A stretch of 64,000 nucleotides of DNA, from NCBI GenBank assembly GCA_023386235.1, contig JAEWKC010000016.1, forward strand, positions 62,001 through 126,000, given 5' to 3'. The translations under genes and the position numbers were made by a program. Every line of letters starts with the position of its first letter. Positions within the stretch are counted from its first letter, which is position 1. Below are positions 52,523 to 61,558 of the stretch, in pieces. The stretch is from Bacteroidota bacterium. GTDB taxonomy: Bacteria; Bacteroidota; Bacteroidia; Chitinophagales; Chitinophagaceae. The notes below the pieces were generated by a model, which saw only the letters and a list, made by a program, of their open reading frames with translations, was not told the origin of the DNA and made no database searches.

Positions 52523-54580
52523 ATGAAGCATTTTCTTCTTTCCCTGTTTCTGCTGGTTCTTTTTTCCCAATCTTTTTCACAACAAAAACAAAAGCCCAAT
52601 ATCCTGTTTATTCTTACCGATGATTTAGGAATCGGAGATATAGGCGTGTATCATCAGCAGAAATTAAAAGAAGCAAACAAGCCACATATAGAAACTCCGG
52701 GATTGGATAAACTTGCTTCTGAAGGGGTTACGCTTACGCAAAACTACGCCAATGCGCCAGTGTGCGCTCCGTCGAGGGCCTCCTTTCTTTCGGGACTGAC
52801 ACAAGGCCACTCCAATGTAAGAAACAATCAATTTGACAAAGCGCTGGAAGACAATTATACAGTAGCGAATACGCTGAAACAAGCAGGTTACAAAACATTT
52901 GCCATTGGAAAATGGGGATTGCAGGGCGGAGAAGAGAAAGAAGATACTCCCGAAGCGTGGGTGGCGCATCCGCTGAATCGCGGGTTTGATTATTTCTTTG
53001 GCTACATCAGGCATATAGACGGACATGAACATTATCCCAAAGAAGGTCCTGCACGCGGCAGAAAAGAATTGTACGAAAATCGAACAGATATTACCGATAA
53101 ACTGGATAAATGCTACACAGGCGATTTGTTTACTGCCATCACCAAAAAAGCCATCATTGATCATCGGAAGAAAAATCCGAAGCAGCCGTTTTTCATGTTC
53201 CTATCTTTCGATACACCTCATGCCGCTACACAAGTCGGCACACAAAAATATCCTGACGGCAAAGGACTCAACGGAGGCATACAATACATAGGAACACCCG
53301 GCAAATATATCAACACTGCTTCGGGAGAGATAGACAGCTGGATAGATCCGAACGTAGCCAACGCAACTTATGATCACGACAATGATTCCTCAACTCCTCA
53401 AATTGCATGGCCGGACGTTTATAAAAGATACGCTACAATGGTGCAGCGTATAGACAACCAGGTAGAAGACATTTTGCAATTGCTCAAAGATTTGCACATT
53501 GACGACAATACGCTCGTAGTTTTCACTTCCGACAATGGCGCTTCAAACGAATCTTATATCAAAGAGAATTTTCATCCTACTTTCTTTGAAAGTTCCAACG
53601 GTTTCGACGGGTTAAAACGGGATGTATGGGAAGGCGGCATCAGGGTACCTGCTCTTGTAAAATGGCGTGGAACCATTCCTTCGGGAAAAATAAACCATAC
53701 ACCATCCATGACTTCTGACTGGCTGAATACATTTTTAGATGCCGCCAGTATGCCTTTATTATACAGAAGCGATGGCGTATCGCTACTGCCTGCTTTAACG
53801 GAAAAGAAAAATCAAAAAGAAAGCCTTGTATACGTGGAGTATTTCAATAACTCTAAAACGCCGGCTTATAAAAGCTATGAAATGAATAAACAAAATAAAA
53901 CAAGAAATGAAATGCAGGCCGTAAGAATTGGAAACTATATGGGTGTGAGATACGATATAAAAAATCATTCAGATAATTTTGAAATATACGATGTAGTAAA
54001 AGATCCGAAGCAAATCTATAATCTTGCTACTACCGCTCCTCAATTTTTCTCTTTACAAAAACAAATGAAAGATAAGGTTTTGCAATCAAGAAGACCGAAC
54101 GCAACCGCTAAAAGGCCTTACGACAAAGAATTGGTTCCCGCAATTGAGAAGAAGCCGCTCAATGAATACGATGATGTATGGTACTTAAGAAAACAATTTT
54201 TTGCGGGCAACTACTCATGGCTACCGGGTATAGATCTGCCCGAAGACAAAAACCCTTTTACAATACCCACAAACAGAGGAAAGACGAAAGCCGAAATAGC
54301 TAAAAAAATAAAAGGGTCTAAAAAACAGGGAGTGACAGTGGTGGAAGGTTGCATACATATACCTGAAGACGGTGAGTATATTTTTTCACTAAAAGCCAAT
54401 AAGGGAGCCGTACTGAAGTTGCACAACATTTTATTGATAGACGCAGATTATAATTATTCTCCACAAAGTGAAAAGAAGGAAAGCATTCTTCTAAAGAAAG
54501 GTCTTCATCCGTTTAAGCTGCTCTATAAAAACACTACTAAAAAGGCTAATGATGTAGCATTAGACTGGAGAAAGAACTAA
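52523..54580 (+). CDS. Secreted sulfatase with a C-terminal PA14-like domain
   Basis: The 685-aa protein has a signal peptide (to about residue 20), the metal site LTDDLGIGDIG, and the CAPSR signature at residues 81-85. IGKWGLQGG and FTSDNGAS also match the S1 fold. Residues 560-685 (CIHIPEDGEYIFSLKANKGA, LLKKGLHPFKLLYKN) look like a PA14/chitobiase-type beta module for carbohydrate binding. It is the only enzyme of the locus on the plus strand. Its stop codon overlaps that of the convergent cytochrome gene by two bases. This domain order recalls N-acetylglucosamine/galactosamine sulfatases but the linkage is not known. Confidence 0.92.
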   Translation: MKHFLLSLFLLVLFSQSFSQQKQKPNILFILTDDLGIGDIGVYHQQKLKEANKPHIETPGLDKLASEGVTLTQNYANAPVCAPSRASFLSGLTQGHSNVRNNQFDKALEDNYTVANTLKQAGYKTFAIGKWGLQGGEEKEDTPEAWVAHPLNRGFDYFFGYIRHIDGHEHYPKEGPARGRKELYENRTDITDKLDKCYTGDLFTAITKKAIIDHRKKNPKQPFFMFLSFDTPHAATQVGTQKYPDGKGLNGGIQYIGTPGKYINTASGEIDSWIDPNVANATYDHDNDSSTPQIAWPDVYKRYATMVQRIDNQVEDILQLLKDLHIDDNTLVVFTSDNGASNESYIKENFHPTFFESSNGFDGLKRDVWEGGIRVPALVKWRGTIPSGKINHTPSMTSDWLNTFLDAASMPLLYRSDGVSLLPALTEKKNQKESLVYVEYFNNSKTPAYKSYEMNKQNKTRNEMQAVRIGNYMGVRYDIKNHSDNFEIYDVVKDPKQIYNLATTAPQFFSLQKQMKDKVLQSRRPNATAKRPYDKELVPAIEKKPLNEYDDVWYLRKQFFAGNYSWLPGIDLPEDKNPFTIPTNRGKTKAEIAKKIKGSKKQGVTVVEGCIHIPEDGEYIFSLKANKGAVLKLHNILLIDADYNYSPQSEKKESILLKKGLHPFKLLYKNTTKKANDVALDWRKN

Positions 54581-56811
54581 ACGCCGGCTTGCATGATCAA
54601 TTGCGCGTAGGTGGGATTATTGCCCCCGTATTGTTTCAGCGTTTGCAGGTGCGGCATAGCTTTTTGTCGCTGATTGTTTTGAAGATACAGAATGGCTATG
54701 GCATAATGCAGGTCTAAATTGTTCGGAGCAATCTGTAAGCCTTTTAAATAAACGGCTTCGGCCTGTTTTGTCTTATCGTTTTGCTGCAGCAAAACACCGT
54801 AGTTATAGTATACCCTGGGGTTAAGACTTTTTAAAGAAACCGCTTTTTCCAGGTTGGCCGCGGCGCTTGCTTTATCGTTCATTTCATTGTTGAGCAATGC
54901 CATGTTAAAATAGATCCTGTCGTTCTGAGTATCATACTTTAAAGCTTCATTTAAAATTTTCAAAGCTTCCTGATTTTTTCCCTCCATATTGTACAAGGTA
55001 GAAAGATTAAGCCGCGCGTAATTCATGGCATTATCTTTTTGCAGTCCTCGCAAATAAAATTTTTCTGCCTGCGGTAGATCGTTGTGCTTTAAAAAATAAT
55101 CTCCCGCCATAGCATTGCCGGTTGCAAAATCTGTTTGGTATAAAATGTAAGACCGTAGTTCTGCCTGCGCTCTGTTATACGCGTCCATGGTTTCTTCCGG
55201 TACAGCGGTGCGACTTGTAAGCAATAAATCCGCAGCGGCTATACGCACAGCTCTTACTTTATCGTTCAGCAAAGGTGTTACATCCTGCGTCCAGGCTGCC
55301 GGTGAAAAATTAGTCAGTGCTCTCAACGACCTATATCTAACCTGGGCGTCTGTATTTTTCAATTGATCAATGATCATCTGTAAAGATGATGGCGTATTAA
55401 TATTCGCCATATAATGCACAGCTGTGGCAATAATATTTTTGGGCGTAGCGGTATCTTTTATAAGCTTAGTCAAATGCTTTTCTGAAAGCGAGTCGTTCCT
55501 GCTTCCTAATATCAAATCTTCGGCGAAATGATATTTTCGTTCCGGGCCATACCACTTCACTATGGCGTCTGCAGCCCATTGCGCCGATTTATCGGTATGG
55601 CAATCGCTGCAAGCATTCGGCACGGCATACTTTACAGACAAATCTGGCCGTGGCGCGCGAAAAACATGGTCATGACGAATATCATTACCCATATAGGTTT
55701 CTGTGGGCATGTGGCAGCTTACACATTCAGAAGCTGTGGTATTTACAGCATGAAATGTATGTGCAGGCGTATCGTATACAGTTTCTGCATGGCATTGATT
55801 GCATACTTTATTGCCGGTAAAAATAAGCTTGCCGCTATGCGGATTGTGGCAGCTGCTGCACTTTACGCCATGCATATACATTTTGCTCTGAATGAAGGAT
55901 GCATACTTATACACCTCATCTAAAGCCTGCCCATCGGCGTAATACAATTCTGTAGCGGGTATCTCCGGAATATAATTATCCATCAGCTCATCTGATACAA
56001 TCATATCTGCGCTGATATTTCCTTTCCTTGCATGGCAGGGAAAGCAGGTATTGATCTCCATAGCCTGTGTGCTACGCGCTGCAAGCGTTTCAACAAAAGA
56101 GCCCTTCTGTCTTTTCCCCTTTTTATAAGCATCACTGTTCATATAGTCTATATGATGCTGCGCTTTTCCGTGGCAGCTTTCGCAACTCACGGTCACAAGG
56201 TCGTAGGTAGTGTGGTAGGTATCACTTTCTACATCATAATTTTTTACCAGATTGGTACTGTGGCATTCTGCGCACATTGTATTCCAGTTTTGGGCGTTGC
56301 CCGTCCAGTGCAGCCAGTCGCCTGCCGGAATCTTTTGCCCCGCGTATTGATGAAACCATTTGCCTTCACGACTGTCCCAGCTTTGGCGTGTTACCTGCAT
56401 TTTTCCTCCCGGAAATTCTATCAGGTATTGCTGCAAAGGATAATGCCCGAATGCATATTTTATCTCGTAATCTTTATATTCTCCTGCTTCGCTTTGTGTA
56501 TTGATAAAAAACTTCCCGTCGCGCTTGAAGAACTTAGAAGTAATGCCATCGGCAGAAAAAACAGTATTATTAAAGTCGCCTAAAACAGAACTGTCATTGG
56601 CCGGCTGCATCGCTTTGAAATGATCGGAAATTTTCCATTCGGCATGTTCCTTGGCATGGCAACTTTGACAGGAAGCATCTCCGGCGTATGCATTTGTTGT
56701 AGAAAGATTAAAATCGTTTACTTCATTGCAACCGGTGCTTACAAAAAACACCCCTGCTGCGGTAGCCAGCGCCAGCATTAAAATAATGAGATATTTTTTA
56801 TGGATCATCAA
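54577..56811 (-). CDS. Octaheme c-type cytochrome with HEAT-like and TPR domains
   Basis: The 744-aa exported protein has a membrane/lipoprotein-like N-terminus (VSTGC at about 24-28). Eight CxxCH motifs follow: CQSCH (48-52), CAECH, CESCH, CFPCH, CSSCH, CNQCH, CVSCH and CSDCH, all within residues 48-410. A HEAT-like section (ALTNFSPAAWTQDVTPLLN) and at least four TPRs (residues about 570-744) follow. Such proteins occur in Bacteroidota and Planctomycetes as electron carriers or nitrite/hydroxylamine-reductase-like proteins of the cytochrome c554 group. The substrate is unknown. A TACATTTG box at 56844-56837 is its promoter. Confidence 0.9.
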   Translation of the reverse strand: MMIHKKYLIILMLALATAAGVFFVSTGCNEVNDFNLSTTNAYAGDASCQSCHAKEHAEWKISDHFKAMQPANDSSVLGDFNNTVFSADGITSKFFKRDGKFFINTQSEAGEYKDYEIKYAFGHYPLQQYLIEFPGGKMQVTRQSWDSREGKWFHQYAGQKIPAGDWLHWTGNAQNWNTMCAECHSTNLVKNYDVESDTYHTTYDLVTVSCESCHGKAQHHIDYMNSDAYKKGKRQKGSFVETLAARSTQAMEINTCFPCHARKGNISADMIVSDELMDNYIPEIPATELYYADGQALDEVYKYASFIQSKMYMHGVKCSSCHNPHSGKLIFTGNKVCNQCHAETVYDTPAHTFHAVNTTASECVSCHMPTETYMGNDIRHDHVFRAPRPDLSVKYAVPNACSDCHTDKSAQWAADAIVKWYGPERKYHFAEDLILGSRNDSLSEKHLTKLIKDTATPKNIIATAVHYMANINTPSSLQMIIDQLKNTDAQVRYRSLRALTNFSPAAWTQDVTPLLNDKVRAVRIAAADLLLTSRTAVPEETMDAYNRAQAELRSYILYQTDFATGNAMAGDYFLKHNDLPQAEKFYLRGLQKDNAMNYARLNLSTLYNMEGKNQEALKILNEALKYDTQNDRIYFNMALLNNEMNDKASAAANLEKAVSLKSLNPRVYYNYGVLLQQNDKTKQAEAVYLKGLQIAPNNLDLHYAIAILYLQNNQRQKAMPHLQTLKQYGGNNPTYAQLIMQAGV

Positions 56812-56836
56812 TTTTAAAAGTATGTTTTTCCGTTTT

Positions 56837-56844
56837 CAAATGTA
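56837..56844 (-). promoter_or_regulatory. -7 promoter box of the octaheme cytochrome
   Basis: TACATTTG on the minus strand is a full TAnnTTTG match 25 nt before the ATG at 56811. The -33 side is T-rich without a perfect TTTG. The 5' UTR would be about 22 nt. Confidence 0.5.
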
Positions 56845-56918
56845 ATAATAAAACCTGTAAAAAGCAGCAGCAACAAGCCTTTATACTACATTTTCTTCTT
56901 TTTGATGCATAATTATTT

Positions 56919-56926
56919 TATTTTTG
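56919..56926 (+). promoter_or_regulatory. -7 promoter box 4 nt before the ABC transporter ATG
   Basis: TATTTTTG fits TAnnTTTG fully and ends 4 nt before ATG at 56931. TTTG at 56901-56904 is present but the spacer is only 14 nt. The predicted transcript is leaderless. Confidence 0.45.
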
Positions 56927-56930
56927 AATA

Positions 56931-58736
56931 ATGCCTAAAAAACCTTTCAGCAAGACGATTAATCTGGTAAATGTTTTTAAACAATTAAAACCTTTTGTAA
57001 AACCCTACAGGAAAATCATCTTTGGCACAATAATACTTACACTGCTCGGAGCCCTCGCCGCACAGGTAAATCCACTGGTACTAAAATATGCCGTAGATCG
57101 TGTAGAACAACTGCTGTCCGATCCTGATGCATTGCAGCAGGGAGGAGAGTTGCTATTGCTGATATCCGCAATTTTGCTTGGTAAGGAAGTAATGAATATT
57201 CTGATACAATTCGGGCAAAAATTTTTCGGAGAAAAAATACGCATCAACATAGGCAGCGAGCTGGCTCAAACCGTTATTGAAAAAATAATGACCTACCGGA
57301 TGTCTTTTTTTACAGAAGAAGATCACCAGTTCGGAAAGTTGCAAACGCGCATAGACAGGGGCGTTGAGAGCTTAACTACCCTTGTACAAAGCTTCTTCAT
57401 AGACATTATGCCTATCTTCTCCAGCGCCATTATTTCATTGGTAGTAATGTATATGCAAAATGTATACATAGGCATTGTTGCCACCATCATAGTACCTGTT
57501 TATTTTTTCGTAAGTTCTATGCAGGCAAAGAAATTACAAGGTGTGAGAAGACAGCTAAGAAGCCAGCGAGAAGAAAAAACCAACGGATTGCTGAACCTGA
57601 TAAGCTCTATACCGGTGATCAAAAGTTTTGTAAGAGAAAAGCTGGAAGGAGAAAAACAATACAGTCTGCAAATGCAACTGATGAGCAGCCAGCTTAAAAC
57701 AAGGCGCACCAATTTTATGTATGATGGCGTGAAAACTTTTATTGAGCAAATCGGCGTGGTAATTATTATTGTGCTTACGGTGTATTTTGTGCTTGACAGG
57801 CAAATGACCATCGGCGCTATCATGATGCACATCATGCTGTTCAATAATGTATCTGCGCCCATACGGCAATTGCACCGGATTTACGATCAAATGAATGATG
57901 CGCTTATTTATGCAGAAGGTTATTTTGACGTGCTTAATTCTGACGATGAAATAGAACCTTCCGGAAAAATCATAGCAGAGAATATTAAGGGAAAAATTGA
58001 AATGAAAAATGTAGATTTTACTTATCCCAATGGTACCAAAGCTTTGCACAATGTAAGCTTAACTTTAGAGAACGGAAAAACCACCGCGCTGGTAGGCCTG
58101 AGCGGCGCCGGCAAAAGTACCGTCATTAATTTGCTATGTAAATTCTACGCTCCCGACCAGGGAGAAATATGCCTGGATAATATCAACTTACACGATTACG
58201 ATAATCATTCTCTCCGAAATCAGATAGGCCTGGTGCTGCAAAAAAATCATATTTTTAAAGGCAGCATAGAAGACAATATTCGCTATGGAAATATTACCGC
58301 CACAAAAGAAAATATTATTGACGCGGCAAAAAAAGCTTTTCTGCACGACCAGATTGAAGAGCTGCCCCACGGCTACAATACCGATGCGCAGCTATTGAGC
58401 GGCGGCCAGCAGCAACGTATAGCCATTGCCCGCCTTTTCCTTAAAGACCCTCCCATATTATTTTTAGACGAACCCACCGCCAGCCTGGATGCCATTGCCA
58501 CCGAACAGATCAAAAACAGCCTGGATGCCATAAAAAAAGACAGGACCGTAGTTATCATTTCTCATTCTCTTTCGCAGATAATTGATGCCGATGTAATTTA
58601 CGCCATGGAGAAAGGCCGCATTACCGAATCGGGCGCGCCTGATGAGCTCTATGATAAAAACGGCGTATACAGAAAAATTTTTGACGCCTCTGCAAGAAGT
58701 CTCAACCTGGACAAAATGCTGGATACATTGAAATAA
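56931..58736 (+). CDS. ABC exporter (fused membrane and ATPase domains)
   Basis: The 601-aa half-transporter has six membrane helices in residues 1-330 (ABC transmembrane type 1), then an ATPase domain. Walker A is GLSGAGKST, the signature is LLSGGQQQR, Walker B is ILFLDEPTAS and the switch is ISHS. It would work as a homodimer to export a lipid, drug or peptide; the MsbA/multidrug group is likely. It is monocistronic on the plus strand. A pseudogene fragment follows 58 bp downstream. Confidence 0.94.
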   Translation: MPKKPFSKTINLVNVFKQLKPFVKPYRKIIFGTIILTLLGALAAQVNPLVLKYAVDRVEQLLSDPDALQQGGELLLLISAILLGKEVMNILIQFGQKFFGEKIRINIGSELAQTVIEKIMTYRMSFFTEEDHQFGKLQTRIDRGVESLTTLVQSFFIDIMPIFSSAIISLVVMYMQNVYIGIVATIIVPVYFFVSSMQAKKLQGVRRQLRSQREEKTNGLLNLISSIPVIKSFVREKLEGEKQYSLQMQLMSSQLKTRRTNFMYDGVKTFIEQIGVVIIIVLTVYFVLDRQMTIGAIMMHIMLFNNVSAPIRQLHRIYDQMNDALIYAEGYFDVLNSDDEIEPSGKIIAENIKGKIEMKNVDFTYPNGTKALHNVSLTLENGKTTALVGLSGAGKSTVINLLCKFYAPDQGEICLDNINLHDYDNHSLRNQIGLVLQKNHIFKGSIEDNIRYGNITATKENIIDAAKKAFLHDQIEELPHGYNTDAQLLSGGQQQRIAIARLFLKDPPILFLDEPTASLDAIATEQIKNSLDAIKKDRTVVIISHSLSQIIDADVIYAMEKGRITESGAPDELYDKNGVYRKIFDASARSLNLDKMLDTLK

Positions 58737-58794
58737 CTTGCCTTATTGGCAGCAAAATTAATCAAGGCGCATTTTTGCCTTCATTATTTTATAA

Positions 58795-58968
58795 GGCGTA
58801 CTGTTTTTTGTATTCGACAGAAAGTACGCTGCATCCGGCGCACAGCCTGTGGAAACTTTTATACAAACCATAAAAAAGGTTTTTGAAGAATGGAGAAAAG
58901 AAGATCCAGCAATACGCTTACAGGTGAGTGAAGGAAACTCCTGCTCTGTTGACGGCACTGGCAACTAA
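58795..58968 (+). pseudogene. C-terminal remnant of a DsbA/FrnE-like oxidoreductase
   Basis: Directly after an in-frame TAA stop at 58792-58794, 57 codons read GVLFFVFDRKYAASGAQPVE, then TFIQTIKKVFEEWRKEDPAI and RLQVSEGNSCSVDGTGN with a TAA stop. The FVFDRKYAxSGAQPxExF pattern is the conserved C-terminal segment of FrnE-type DsbA proteins (polyketide synthesis/2-hydroxychromene-type). About 180 upstream codons, including the CxxC active site, are absent from the 58 bp after the ABC transporter. So this is a truncated leftover. The remaining gap to 59088 holds the GTCATCCTGA repeat. Confidence 0.75.
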
Positions 58969-59005
58969 ATAAATATAAGCGATAAATAAGAAGTTGTCTC
59001 AAAAA

Positions 59006-59049
59006 TTGTCATCCTGAAAAGCTTTGTCATCCTGAATGAAATGAAGGAT
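59006..59049. repeat. GTCATCCTGA-type intergenic repeat
   Basis: TTGTCATCCTGAA occurs twice, at 59006-59018 and 59024-59036, with an 18-bp period. The second copy forms a small hairpin, ATCCT at 59029-59033 with AGGAT at 59045-59049. This motif (GTCATCCTGA...GAAGGATCT) is familiar to me from intergenic regions of Bacteroidota, so it is probably a dispersed element. Confidence 0.55.
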
Positions 59050-59088
59050 CTAAACAGCCTCTTTTGCTATCCAAAAGTGCTTTATTTT

Positions 59089-60372
59089 TTATTCAAAAAT
59101 AATGGAAGAGTGTTTGAAGCTGATAATCATTTTATCAAATTTCCGCATAAAATCCTGTCCCAGATTGCCATGATAATATTCATCGCCCTGTTTTATATCA
59201 ACCGTTGATAATCTTATCCTGTTCAGTTCCGCGGCAGCATCGCCTATCTGCAGTTTAAAATTATTTACCTGATAGCCCTGCGTTGTTGTGATGCCACCGG
59301 CACCGCCGGAACTAAACGTTCTTTTTCTGAAATTAGCTTCTACTTCTTCCCTGTTTTCATCATAAAAAAGTCTGTACAGGTCTGTATTGGTAGCTCCGGT
59401 ATCAAAATGAAAAATAAGATTCTTATTGTTGTGAACCGCCTGCACTATAGGCGTAAGGTTGTCTATTGCAAAATTATTATAGTTATACACGTTTGAGGTA
59501 TACGGAATATACAACCTGTCTTTTTTATCGATATGAAACTCTTCAAACGCCCTGATTACGGGATACCCGATAACTCCATTGATATTATATTTTATTTGCG
59601 GGAAGCTAAGATCATTATCATTAGAAACAAGAAAAACAACGTTTTCAACCACCAGCCCTCCAAAGCTAAGCTTGTCTGCTACCGCTATATCACTTCTAAA
59701 TTTTACGCCCGTAGATGAATTTACATAAGCCCCGGACTGAATAATATGCAAGCCCAGCTTCTGCGCTACCGATCTTTGCAAAACAGAAAAGTTGGCGCCT
59801 GTATCAAAGATCATGCTGATGGACGTATCTTTAATCTCTGTATCAATATTCATTAGGCCTACCCTGTCTCTTGTAAGTTGTATAAGATAGTCTTTCTGCT
59901 TGTTGATTTTTTGCGCCGGCGTGCTTTGCAAAGCGCGCCATATAGCCGCGGAGTTATAGATATCGGTTAAGAAAGCTCTGTCTTTTTGCTGATGATACAA
60001 CGGCGCTATCAATGCCGTAGCCTTATACGCTTCCGCATACTCATACAAATTGGTGTGATTGCTCAGCTTCGTCTGGTATACATTGCGTAGCTCTGTCTGG
60101 CTGAGTAAACTTTTATGCTTCCTGAGTAAAGTCTGTATTTTTCCGTTAGAGATGGCAGAACGATTAAAAGCGTTATCAATAATAGATTCAAAATACAGTT
60201 GATGCGCTGAGGAGAGGCTGTCTTTTTTTATTTTGTAAAGACTATCCAATGCAAAATAATTATGATTTTCATGATGAGCGCTAAGGCTTTCAGCCACCAT
60301 TTGGCTATGCCCTGACTGGCAAGACATAAATAAAAAAACCGGAAGTATATTTTTAAAAAAATGCAACATCAA
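59089..60372 (-). CDS. Retropepsin-like aspartyl protease, secreted
   Basis: The 427-aa protein has a signal or lipoprotein leader (VFLFMSC at about 12-18). It contains two retropepsin-type active sites: IFDTGANFSVL (Asp190) and FHFDTGATNTDLY (Asp324), so one chain carries both halves of a pepsin-like pair. Such proteins are common in Bacteroidota and are mostly uncharacterised. Residues 25-175 are helical and unrecognised. Substrate is unknown. It stands alone on the minus strand. Confidence 0.8.
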   Translation of the reverse strand: MMLHFFKNILPVFLFMSCQSGHSQMVAESLSAHHENHNYFALDSLYKIKKDSLSSAHQLYFESIIDNAFNRSAISNGKIQTLLRKHKSLLSQTELRNVYQTKLSNHTNLYEYAEAYKATALIAPLYHQQKDRAFLTDIYNSAAIWRALQSTPAQKINKQKDYLIQLTRDRVGLMNIDTEIKDTSISMIFDTGANFSVLQRSVAQKLGLHIIQSGAYVNSSTGVKFRSDIAVADKLSFGGLVVENVVFLVSNDNDLSFPQIKYNINGVIGYPVIRAFEEFHIDKKDRLYIPYTSNVYNYNNFAIDNLTPIVQAVHNNKNLIFHFDTGATNTDLYRLFYDENREEVEANFRKRTFSSGGAGGITTTQGYQVNNFKLQIGDAAAELNRIRLSTVDIKQGDEYYHGNLGQDFMRKFDKMIISFKHSSIIFE

Positions 60373-60507
60373 TTAACAATAATAAATTAAAATAATTTAT
60401 AAGCAGTACATAAAATCTTAAAGTGTAGGTATTTCTGCCAAGATTTATCAGTTTGTTTACACCTTTCACAAAAAATAAACAATCATCAATCAGAGAAGGT
60501 TATAAGA

Positions 60508-61380
60508 TTATTCGCTCTGAAACACACGCGATATAAAAGGCAGGCACGTGTACAAGGCAGAGTGCCAGTACTCCCAGGTATGACCGCCATCGCGCACTCT
60601 AAACTCCAGCGGAACTTTTTTATCGTTCATGGCTTTTACAAAGTTTAAATTATAATTCAGTAAAAAATCATCGTCGCCACAATCTATAAACCATTTTACC
60701 GACCTTAACTTATTAAGTGTTTGCTCATCGGCATTCCATACAAATTTTACACAATCATTTTCTTTTACCGCTTCATTCAGCCAATACCATTGTGTTAACT
60801 CTTTAGGAATTTCAGTATGCTTTTCTTCTCGCTGCATCAGCGCACTCATAGGATATGCGGCACAAAACATATCGGTGTGCTTTTGCGCATAAACGGTTGT
60901 GCCGCCACCGCCCATTGACAATCCGGCAATAGCTCTGTTTTGTTTATCGCCCACTACACGATAAGTTTTTTCTATGTATGGCAAAAACTCATCGAAGAAA
61001 AAAGTTTCGTACTTCCAACCCGGCATATCGAAATAACCGTTCCAGTAACCTTTAAAAACATCGCCACCGGCATTGGGTGTTACTATTATCATTTCTTTTG
61101 CTTCTCCCGACGCTACCAGCTGATCCATCACATCCTTTAAGTGTCCTCTTTCATACCAACGTGTATCTGTATCCATCAATCCGTGCAGCAAATACAGTAT
61201 CGGGTATTTTTTTTGACTTTTTGTTTCATAACTCTTTGGAAGAAAAATGGTGTAAGATCTGTCAACATTCAACACTTTGCTTTTAATAGTATTAGACAAA
61301 ACCTTGCTTTCAGTGCCTTCCTGGGCCTGCAAAACAAAGTAGGTAAATATCGCTAAAAGGAAAAAGATACATTTTTTCAT
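60508..61380 (-). CDS. Secreted esterase (esterase D / feruloyl-esterase type alpha/beta hydrolase)
   Basis: The 290-aa protein has a signal peptide (to about 20), the oxyanion strand YLLHGLMD, and the nucleophile elbow GLSMGG with Ser155. The catalytic Asp and His are likely in CGDDDFLL and GGHTWEYWH. It belongs to the putative esterase family that includes enterochelin, acetylxylan and feruloyl esterases and S-formylglutathione hydrolase. The exported form fits removal of acyl groups from polysaccharides, but this is not proven. Confidence 0.87.
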   Translation of the reverse strand: MKKCIFFLLAIFTYFVLQAQEGTESKVLSNTIKSKVLNVDRSYTIFLPKSYETKSQKKYPILYLLHGLMDTDTRWYERGHLKDVMDQLVASGEAKEMIIVTPNAGGDVFKGYWNGYFDMPGWKYETFFFDEFLPYIEKTYRVVGDKQNRAIAGLSMGGGGTTVYAQKHTDMFCAAYPMSALMQREEKHTEIPKELTQWYWLNEAVKENDCVKFVWNADEQTLNKLRSVKWFIDCGDDDFLLNYNLNFVKAMNDKKVPLEFRVRDGGHTWEYWHSALYTCLPFISRVFQSE

Positions 61381-61546
61381 CTGTGTATTTTTGATTTAAG
61401 TTCGATTATTACGAAGTTATCGAATAAAAGCAATTCAGCAAACAGGTCGATGGCGTAGTATCTTTTATATCGAAAGCCGTACAAGTATATTTCAACTTCT
61501 TAAAAATTTGGGCAAAAATCTACTGTGCTCATTCATTCTAAAGACC

Positions 61547-61554
61547 TACTTTTG
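61547..61554 (+). promoter_or_regulatory. -7 promoter box 4 nt before the glycosyltransferase ATG
   Basis: TACTTTTG fits TAnnTTTG fully and ends 4 nt before the ATG at 61559. TGTG lies 19 nt upstream at the -33 position (one mismatch). The predicted transcript is leaderless. This rules out the in-frame ATG at 61508, which lies upstream of the box. Confidence 0.55.
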
Positions 61555-61558
61555 CATC

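Noticed and set aside
60373..60507. Possible small RNA or gene between the protease and esterase
   Set aside because: Only AT-rich sequence was seen, without a clear ORF, promoter or terminator.
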